Below the pieces are notes generated by a model, which saw only the letters and a list, made by a program, of their open reading frames with translations, did not search any database and was not told where the DNA came from. A stretch of DNA of 64,000 nucleotides from Cryptomeria japonica. Lineage: Eukaryota > Streptophyta > Pinopsida > Cupressales > Cupressaceae. The position numbers were made by a program, and so were the translations under genes. Each line of letters opens with the position of its first letter. Positions within the stretch are counted from its first letter, which is position 1. This document shows, piece after piece, positions 55,985-64,000 of the stretch. The DNA lies in NCBI RefSeq assembly GCF_030272615.1, contig NC_081406.1, positions 172,070,361 to 172,134,360 of the forward strand, given 5' to 3'.

Positions 55985-57091
55985 ATTGAATGTTTTAAAT
56001 TTAATTAAATATAATTAAGTCTATAAAGCTCTTTTTTTGGGCGGAAGTTTAAAATGTTTAAACAGACAAAAATAGACCCAAAAAGTGACACGAGTATGGT
56101 CATTGGTGCCATGCCCAAAAAATGGCAGAAGTCATGGGACCCATGACATATGACAACAGGTACCATCATCCGTTGGATGAGCAAAGATCAACGGCTTAGG
56201 GTGGATTTTGGCCCGAATGTGGGAAGTGAACACATTTGTGAGAACTTCCCTCGGAATTGAACTTTTTAAGTTTAATTAAATATTATTAAGTCTATAAAGC
56301 TATTTTCTGAGCGAAAGTTTAAAATTATTAAATAGACTTTAAAAATAGTCCTGAAAAGTGACACGAGTATGGTGACGTGCCTGAAAAATAGCAGAAGTCA
56401 TGGGACCCACGACATTTGACAATAGGTACCATCATTTGTTGGATGAGCAAAGATCAATGACTTAGGGTGGATTTTAGCCAGAATGTGGGAAGTGAACACA
56501 TTTGTGAGAACTTCACCCGGAATTGAAATTTTTAAATTTAATTAAATATAATTAAGTCTATAAAGTTTTTTTCTGAGTGGAAGTTTAAAATAATTACACA
56601 GACTTAAAAAATAGTCCTGATTCCCTAAAAAGTGACACGAGTATGGTGACATGCCTGAAAAATGGCAAAAGTCATGGGACCCACAACATCTGACAATAGG
56701 TACCATCGTCCATTGGATGAGCAAAGATCAATGACTTAGGGTGAATTTCGGCCAGAATGTGGAAAGTGAACACATTTGTGAGAACTTCACCCATAATTGA
56801 ACTTTTTAAATTTAATTATATATATTTAAGTCTATAAAGCTGTTTTCTGGGTGGAAGTTTAAATTGATTAAATAGACTTAAAAAACAGTCTCGATTCCCC
56901 GAAAAGTGACACGAGTATGGCAATGTGCTAAAAAAATGGAAGAATTCATGGGACCCACGACATCTGACAACAGGTACCATTGTCCGTTGGATGAGCAAAG
57001 ATCAATGACTTAGGGTGGATTTCGGCCCGAATGTGGGAAGTGAACACATTTGTGAGAAATTTGCCCAAAATTGAACGTTTTACATTTAATG
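55985..57091 (+). repeat. Tandem array of about 270-bp units
   Basis: Four full units and a partial fifth. The marker CTATAAAG recurs at 56021, 56292, 56558 and 56832, giving periods of 271, 266 and 274 bp. Units share AAAAGTGACACGAGTATGG and GGTACCATCRTCCGTTGGAT. No coding capacity. Confidence 0.92.
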
Positions 57092-57558
57092 TCCTCAAAA
57101 TTTATACTGAAGTAATGAATGTTTTGTCCTTCGACATCAAATAGTTATTAATAATAATTAATAAAATTACAACATTATTCTAGATATTTTGCCCTTTAGG
57201 TATTACTTTTGTACTTTTCAGAGTTTTCAAAATAAGAAACTCATAAATCATAATCATATTTCATTTCATGGATAAACCAGTAAATCGAGGGAGATTCAGA
57301 AACAACTACTAGTAACTAGATTAAGGAATGCAAGTTGCAATAGAGACTGGCTGTGCCAATCTAGTGAAATAGAAATTTCGGGTAAAAACTAAAATCTAGA
57401 ACACCTAAATCCTACCTTTTTTGCTTTTTTTAATCTCGTGGTCCAATTTGAGGGTTAGCATTTTCAGGTTTTTATCTAGCATTATTTTGAATTATTAACA
57501 ACAACAACAATGGGAAAATGAGAAGCAGTAGTTCAACAGGAAGCCAAGTGAAAAAAAA
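57092..57558. other. Spacer upstream of the decayed ORF
   Basis: No gene or clear promoter seen. Confidence 0.4.
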
Positions 57559-60500
57559 GTGTACCTAACCAAATTGGTTAAAACACCAGGTTTCATTGAT
57601 GAATACCATGATATTTATGACCCTACTATCCATGGTGAAAAGTGTATCAAAGATATTAGATATGCATTGTCAAGTAAGGTGGCAGATGCATGCAGGGCAA
57701 AATTTACTATTTTCAACCCAATTTTAAAACAAAAAACATATAAAATCGCATTGTGGGATGCTGGATTGGGAAGCATGGTGTTACCTGAAGTATTCCCTTG
57801 CTCTAATTTTGTCATGGTCTGTGCCAAAAATTATGATGACGATAAAAAAGTAATTGTCAATAAAAATACAAAAGAGGAAATTCTATCCATAAACAAGGGA
57901 GAATTTGCTCATTTGTTGAACCTAGGATTTGAAGCCCAAAACTCAAACGTCCAAATTGACCTTGGAAAGCTGGCAAGGAATTATGAGAGTCTCAATCCAA
58001 GTCGCAGAGATTAATTTATCAAAGCTCTAATAAAGAGTGGTACTAGTATTGTGTTGGATCAGAATCATAAGCCTCCTTATGATTCTAACATTTTTGTTCC
58101 ATGGGTTGGGGATACTATTTCCTTGCTGTCGTTTTGCCTAGGATTGGAAAATGATAGGGAAGTGGGTGCAACCTTTCTTGAAATGATTTATAATATCCAT
58201 TGTGTAGGTCAACCAATAAGATATAATTTTATTGAGCGCATTGTTCAATCCATGCAAAAATAATTACTAATGATAAAAAAGGGTCCTGTAAGACATTTAG
58301 GTTCTCATCCTACTTGTGCTATCTCCTTCTATCCAAGTATCATGCAATATTCGAGACCAACAACCTTCAAATTGTGAACTATAAGATTGATGAGAAGACT
58401 GGGAAGAGAACATAGTGTCCAATATATGAATGAACACCAAAGATAAGGATTCATGATAATAGGAAAAAATACAACCATTTTGTAGACTTCTTTTTGGCAC
58501 CAATGTATAATGAAATTACAAGAAATCCAATGCCTAGATTGCCTGTGTCTTGTAGAGATTTCATTCAACTTGGAAGCCAAATACAATTTGTTGACTGGTT
58601 CTTCATGGAAGAATTCACTGTGTTAAGGTTTTACGAATCAGCAGTAAAACCATACAGACTCCCAATACATGTGACAGAGAGGGTATTTGCATTGGAATAT
58701 GTATGACAGTTGGAGAGCACAGATAGGCACTACCATGGTCAGAAAAAGAAGAGCATTGTTCCTTCCTTTCCTTTCTCATGTGGAGGGTTCACATTTGAGA
58801 GAAAAGCATTCAATGTGGCACATGATTTTTTGACAGTTTTTAACTTTGGTGAAGAGGGTCTCTGGCAGTATGATCTAATCGATGTAGTTCAAGAAAGGAT
58901 TAAGAAAAATGGGATCTCTTTAGCGTTATGTCAACATGAAAGTAAACCATTGCTAGAAAAACTTAGAAACATGGACTCCTGGGATGAGGTAAAAAAAGAG
59001 ATGGAGAAAATTGCAGCTGACAATAAAATTTCAACAGAAGAAATTTCATCACAAATTATGGCATTGCACACACAGAGGACAACAGAGGAGGGCTAGGGAA
59101 TCCAAAATAGGAGGTCCTACAATCTCTACCAAAAATTTGCTAATCCATCTAACAAATCTATTCCCAAAATAATTTTGCAAGAATGTAAATATTGTTTTTG
59201 GACTCAAACCAAAATAAATGATTTTTGGACTATGAGGAAGAATCTCGGTGAACCAAAGACCAATGCAGAATTTGAGACCATCGACGAGGATGGAGAGTTT
59301 AGCAAATTGTGGAATATGGAGCATCCCACAACAACATATGACATGAGTGAAGATGATGATGAGTATGAGGTTAAGCCCACTCCAACAACTACTACAACCC
59401 CTAAAATATTAGGTGGAGTCAATGAGTCCATGAAAGAAAAATATGGCAAAGGGGCAAGCATTGTGGAAAAAATGGGTTTTGAAGGTGGTGGTCTAGGTCC
59501 CAGAGGAGAGGGAATTTGGTATCCACTTCAAGTACAACTTCCATCATATTCAAAATCAAAATCTCCTATTAAACAAGTCATTGGACTTGATTCTTCAGAT
59601 TCATCATGGATAGGTACTACTCATTACCCTCAGGGTCCACCTACATTTGTTTTAGGTTCAAATCCACAACCACCACCACATCATGGTATTCCCATTGGTG
59701 GTGAATCAAGTGCCACTGCCACAGGTGGGGAATCTAGGGATAGTATTCCCATTATTGTTCAGTCAAGTGACGCTGTGATTGGTGGGGTTGGCATGGGTAC
59801 TACTACTAATACTAGTTGTCTTGGTGTTGGACAAGGGCTACAACAAAATATCTCTCGCAAGAGGCCACTAGTGGTAGATACTCATACTATTTAGAATCCT
59901 ATATCAAGTGCCACTAATACTACAAAACAATCATTTGTAGCTTCAAATCACACACCTAAAAAGATTATGAAAACTACACATGAAAGTGTCAGTGGGAGTG
60001 GGACAAGATCAAGAATTGTTGTTGGTAATCCTAGTCAAACATTAGTTAAAGCCACAAGAATAAGTGGAACTAGAACCTCTGGTATTCCTATGTCACCTTT
60101 CAAACATTCAATTGCTTCAGCAAGCCCAGATTTTCAATTTTGTGACTACTATGAAAAATATGAACACACAACAAAAGCAAATAAAGAAAAAAAGAAAGCA
60201 TTTCATAGGGGTGCCTTGATAGAAGTTTAAGATGAATAGCCTGCAAAGAACAAGGTATTTCCAACATATGACCCATGTAAAGATATGATGGAGTTCATGG
60301 TTGTTATGCCCCCGACCACAACTAAAGATAAAAATCCACCACATAGTCAGATTGATCCATCTGAATTTCAAGTTAGCACCCTCCAAATGGATTTTTCCAA
60401 AGTACATAATATGGACAAAATTAGTGTGTCAAAAAGGACTAATGAAGTGGTCTACACTTCACTGCTAAAGGTGGAGAGAGAAAAAAATAAACTAGAAAAA

Positions 60501-61600
60501 CAAATAGAAAAATTACAGGCAGACCTGGCAAATGAAAAATCAAGGAGGAAAGCAATAGATAACAAGTGCAATGATTTACAGAAATGGATAAAAAATATGG
60601 GCTCTGCAGTAGAAATTGCAGAGCAAGAGAAGATGGATGCAGAATTGAAGGACTTGATAGAAAAACTGGCTAAAAGCAGAAAAAAATTTGATGAGGAAAG
60701 AGCTAGTTTTCAAAAATTATACAAAAGTTATGGGTTTGCTGCTGCCGAAATAAGAAAAATATAGGACCTATTGGATCGTGGGAAGGAAAAAGAAAAACAT
60801 TTGCAAGAGGAAGTAGAGGAAGAAAGAAAAAAATGTGCACAAATGAAAGAAGACCTGCACAATGCAAATGATAAAATAAAAACTTTGGAGGATAGATTGA
60901 AAGATAATATGAAAAATACAATGAAGTATATACAAGAAAACATTTGGTGGCAAATAATGCAGAGGAGTGACAAGTTGTGTGAATGGTTTGAATTGAATGA
61001 AAGTCTGAGAGTAATTTATATGAAAATCAAAGGGCACTTTGAGAAGAGCATACATGTTTATTCAAAAAAGGATATGGCAAAAAAGATTCTGCAAGTAGTC
61101 TACAGTACCAGTGACAGCTACTTGGCATCCAAGGGAATTAAGAGCCACATTGATGCCACAGTTAAGACATCATCTATCATTCAAAAATGCCAGAAACTAA
61201 AGGAAACACCAGAAGTTATGGACAAATGTGGAAAAAAGATATTGAAGCTGCAAGAAAAGAAAAATAATTTGATTAAACTTGGTTTGCCTAAGACCGTTGA
61301 CACATCAAATAAATTCATTGGAAAATAAGCTTACAAAAAAGCATGGAGATAAAAATGAAGTCTGATTTAGACTTGCTTCCTAAGGACACAACTCCCCAAA
61401 GCTTTCTGGAATTCATCCAACTGTTTACAACTCTAAATTCAGTATTGGATGAAACAATGATGTCATCAAGTCAATCTTCTAAATATGGATTGTTGATGAA
61501 GTTGCAGTTGACTTTCCATAGTTTATAGAATATTGACCTTCCATCAGATGAAGAGTGGAGCACCCTACAAAAACTGGCACAAAAATCTCAAGAATCATAG
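57559..61600 (+). pseudogene. Decayed long ORF with G-patch and coiled coils, family unknown
   Basis: About 1,350 codons. Frame 1 is open from 57559 to 58260, frame 3 from about 58320 to 61328 with only five stops, and frame 2 from 61343 to 61600. The N-terminal 400 codons look globular (IALWDAGLGSMVLPEVFPCS; FNFGEEGLWQYDLIDVVQER). A CxxC stretch (ECKYCFWTQTK) and an acidic stretch follow. Next is a G-patch at about 59440-59530 (YGKGASIVEKMGFEGGGLGP, then RGEGI), then a Gly/Pro/Ser/Thr-rich linker with a short basic patch (SRKRP). Coiled coils follow (60450-60750 and 60771-60930; KLEKQIEKLQADLANEKSRR). The C-terminal part is helical. There are no introns and no RT, integrase or protease domains. 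Probably a retroelement protein or an old retrogene; function unknown. Confidence 0.55.
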
Positions 61601-61924
61601 TATGTATTGCAGAATTTTCTTCTTTTACTCTTAATTTCAAGGTTTTATGATTTTTCTGTTTGGAATTTGGCATCACTTGAAATAAGTATTATGTATTTCT
61701 CAAATTTTGATTACTAGGTTTTAGGCACTGCTATTATCTATATTTAATTTGTCATGGCGTGAATTGATATTTAATTTTGAACTCTATTTTTTGAACAGGA
61801 GAGATCAGACATGTAGCAGATGTTAAATTGCTAATACGACCTGTGATGGCCATATAAATTTGTGATGAGTTTGTGATTTTGATGTTGAGTCTTCACATGT
61901 TGCAAACTTGCAATTCAACCTGAA
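61601..61924. other. 3' flank of the decayed ORF
   Basis: AT-rich, no gene; nothing further to support. Confidence 0.4.
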
Positions 61925-62136
61925 GCTGTTATTGCTCCCTTGTTTCTATAAAAGGGAATTCGGGTTCATTTGTAAAGAGTTCTAAAACTTTGTATTCACT
62001 TTTACATAGACATTGGAGAATCACACAGGAGCTGTTGTTTCTCTCTTGTTTCTATAAAAGGGAATTCTGGGTCATTTGCAAAGGGTTCTAAAACTTTGTA
62101 TTCACTTTTATAATTTGCATGGAGAATCACACAGAT
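61925..62136 (+). promoter_or_regulatory. Tandemly doubled TATA-containing segment
   Basis: Two copies of a 106-bp unit starting GCTGTTRTT. Each has TTGTTTCTATAAAAGGGAAT (TATA boxes at 61947-61954 and 62053-62060) and then AGTTCTAAAACTTTGTATTC-like sequence. It looks like a duplicated core promoter, perhaps from an LTR. What it would drive is not clear. Confidence 0.6.
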
Positions 62137-62169
62137 TGGTGTATTACTATTGAATGAATTGTATCATAT

Positions 62170-62385
62170 TGATTAAATTCTGATCTATTTCTCTCTGATA
62201 TATAATTCTATCTCTTTTAAATGATTAGAATCATGAGTTTTAACTTTTTTCATTTGTTGCATTGTTATGGTGTATGTAATTTTTTATTTAATGCTTCCTA
62301 TTATGCCCAGGAATGAAATTTTTTTGTTAGTCTGGAATCATATTAAGGATTCACGTCATTGAAATTGGTGGGTGGATTATAGGTA
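62170..62385 (+). repeat. Segment repeated at 55386-55600
   Basis: Shared phrases include GATCTATTTCTCTCTG, TTTAATGCTTCCTATTATGC and GGAATCATATTAAGGATTCA. The two copies are direct repeats flanking the 270-bp array and the decayed ORF, but neither shows LTR-type ends. Confidence 0.8.
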
Positions 62386-63178
62386 TGAGTAAATTCCAAC
62401 TTTATGGAGGAGGGAAAACATGTACACGATAGTCATAGAACACCTCCATATATATTACATAAATATCCATAGCATATAAAATCACAAGAGTATTAAGAAT
62501 GAAAGTATCAAACACCACAATAGATAGGAATACAACATAATTAGTAAAACATGCATGCAACTCAATTAAAGGGAATATCTTTTGAGGATCCAATTCCATG
62601 ATAGATGTTATAGACAAATCACAATTTCATAATTAAAGGCATACAAGAAAATATATTCACCCACAATGAATAATTGGAAGGTCACTTCACCAAGTCAACA
62701 TCAGTACAACAAACCAGTGCCTTATCCTAGGGCATAGAGTCACTTACAATTCAAAGACATCCTGATAATAAACTTCAATAAGATTCATTTATAGATAAAT
62801 AGGGATGAATATGCCATTACATACACAACCTAGATTCATATGTAAACTGAAAAACCCTTGACCATTCAATTCACAGTGAAAACATAAATTCAACACAAAG
62901 ACAATTATGTGAAGATCTCAAACTGCAAATGATATTGATATTATATTCATAATGAATCATGATATCAGAAAGTAAATTTACAATGTGATTCAGCTATGCA
63001 CTTATCAAATTCTTGAACAGTTGAGCTATTATAACTATATAAGAGTTTTCAAGTTTCGACAATCATAAAAAGTGGCCAACTGGACATCCCTCTCTACCGA
63101 TCAAAAAGAAAAAGTGGACATCCCTCTCAAATTAATCTTGGAATCCTTTTATAAGATGAGGATTCAACAAGCTTAGAA
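62386..63178. other. Non-coding stretch downstream of the right-edge ORF
   Basis: No gene supported. On the minus strand, just after the stop of the right-edge ORF, the phrase GAGAGGGATGTCCA occurs twice about 40 bp apart (near 63135 and 63095). These could be doubled polypurine-like tracts of a retroelement. Confidence 0.45.
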
Positions 63179-64000
63179 TTACTGTGAGGAATCTTGGGTA
63201 GAAACCTCAACCTGACATTTCTTCTTTGGCTTTAGCATGGCTTGCCACCTGTCCACCTCTTTGTCTATTGGCCAACTGAATGCCTTTACCTCTTCCAACT
63301 TGGCAACTGAATCTGTCCATCTGGCATCTGTAACTGCCCTGGACTCAATAATAAACTTTGCATGGTCAACCTCAACCTTGAATAGTGAATCAAGCATATC
63401 GTTAAGGAAATCAACATCAACCTGTTCAGTTATATGCTTGATTATTTCTTCTTGCTCCAGAATCAAATCAAATTCGCTGGTCCAATCAGAAACTAATTTC
63501 AAATCTCCATTACTACCATAAATTGAAGGCACCAATTTACTATAACCTTCCCCAAATGTCTGCAATTTTTCATTTATAAGCACATCCTTCCCTGTGAAAA
63601 ATGCATAAGTTGTATTCATTACCTCCACCATGTCTTTAGTGTCACTGATCTTGGGAGGGAACTCGTCACTATACATCATTGTAGTATCTAGCTTATCCAT
63701 TAATCTGCTTCTTCTTGACCAAACATTGAGCAAAGGTCCAAGAAAAGTGATAGCCTCAGAGGATGTTTTACTTGCCTCTTTCAAAGAAATGTGCAAATCA
63801 TGCACTACCATCAATTTTCCTTTCAATACATTAATCCCGTGTTTCAGAATTCCTAACACAACAGAGATAGCCTTGAAATTTTGTTTCTTTTCAAGATTTT
63901 CAATTTTCCCTATGTATTCCTCCATTTTTGCTGTCATATCAGCTGGTATTTCTTGTACTTGTTTTGTTACTTCTGTAATCTGTATTCTTGCAATTTTGTC
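63179..64000 (-). CDS. Partial coiled-coil protein of unknown family
   Basis: The frame is open from the window edge to a stop at 63179, about 273 codons. The first internal Met is at 63937, but the frame stays open upstream of it (QITEVTKQVQEIPADMT), so the true start is outside the window. The sequence is helical and charged throughout, with coiled-coil character near its start (MEEYIGKIENLEKKQNF) and middle (LILEQEEIIKHITEQVDVDF). The tail is basic then polar (KPKKKCQVEVSTQDSSQ). No domain recognised. In length and style it resembles the C-terminal regions of the proteins at 49498-50196 and 60285-61600. Unlike most frames here it has no stop. Confidence 0.55.
   Translation of the reverse strand, partial: DKIARIQITEVTKQVQEIPADMTAKMEEYIGKIENLEKKQNFKAISVVLGILKHGINVLKGKLMVVHDLHISLKEASKTSSEAITFLGPLLNVWSRRSRLMDKLDTTMMYSDEFPPKISDTKDMVEVMNTTYAFFTGKDVLINEKLQTFGEGYSKLVPSIYGSNGDLKLVSDWTSEFDLILEQEEIIKHITEQVDVDFLNDMLDSLFKVEVDHAKFIIESRAVTDARWTDSVAKLEEVKAFSWPIDKEVDRWQAMLKPKKKCQVEVSTQDSSQ

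Noticed and set aside
1-64000. Host protein-coding genes, tRNA or rRNA genes
   Set aside because: I saw no conserved host domain outside transposon proteins, and no tRNA or rRNA core sequence stood out. A dedicated RNA search could still find a decayed tRNA-like sequence.

Overview
The window is repeat-dense, AT-rich plant nuclear DNA. I found no host single-copy gene, rRNA, tRNA or CRISPR array. Almost everything is nested LTR retrotransposons of two kinds: Ty3/Gypsy elements that look like the Tat lineage, and Ty1/Copia elements with Sirevirus-like ends. The size and decay of the elements suggest a large-genome plant, probably a gymnosperm; the species is an inference I cannot prove.

Layout, left to right. 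Element A (window start to 12966, + strand) is the 3' part of a Ty3-like element without recognisable pol. Copia element B (2297-9045, - strand) is inserted in it, with a perfect CCTTC target duplication. Element A abuts, and probably inserted into, the LTR of a non-coding element C (12967-16686, - strand). Element D (- strand) starts at 17044. It has two LTRs (17044-18731 and 23797-25450) around a gag/protease/G-patch interior with no reverse transcriptase. Part of a second D interior lies beyond the right LTR, split into 25451-26154, 44560-44707 and 51438-53277 by two insertions. These insertions are Ty3 element E (26155-44559, + strand, 18.4 kb, nearly complete gag-pol plus an antisense plant-mobile-domain gene) and a Copia-like element F (44708-51437, + strand, no pol). 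The intact D copy supplies empty sites for both insertions. Beyond 53277 come a 1.7 kb inverted-repeat element G (53282-55016), a tandem array of about 270 bp units (55985-57091), a long decayed ORF of unknown family with a G-patch and coiled coils (57559-61600), a tandemly doubled TATA segment (61925-62136), and an intact coiled-coil ORF running off the right edge (63179-64000, - strand).

How the parts relate. Element E supplies the only near-complete Ty3 machinery, but two of its three integrase catalytic acids are replaced. A, C and E share a nearly identical polypurine tract/LTR junction. All four Ty3 families place a stem-loop of 36 or 42 nt over that tract. Copia B and element F share LTR segments, LTR ends and doubled polypurine tracts, so F looks like a non-autonomous partner of the B family. 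Where the family residue is known, most premature stops are TGA for CGA or TAG for CAG, as expected from deamination of methylated cytosines.

The most interesting signals are the shared polypurine-tract hairpins, the arrays of a degenerate TTAGCGCGTAGGG motif placed in the same sense relative to both the forward and the antisense transcription unit of element E, the antisense plant-mobile-domain gene with its own promoter and intron signals, and three coiled-coil proteins of unknown family at 47-50, 57-61 and 63-64 kb.
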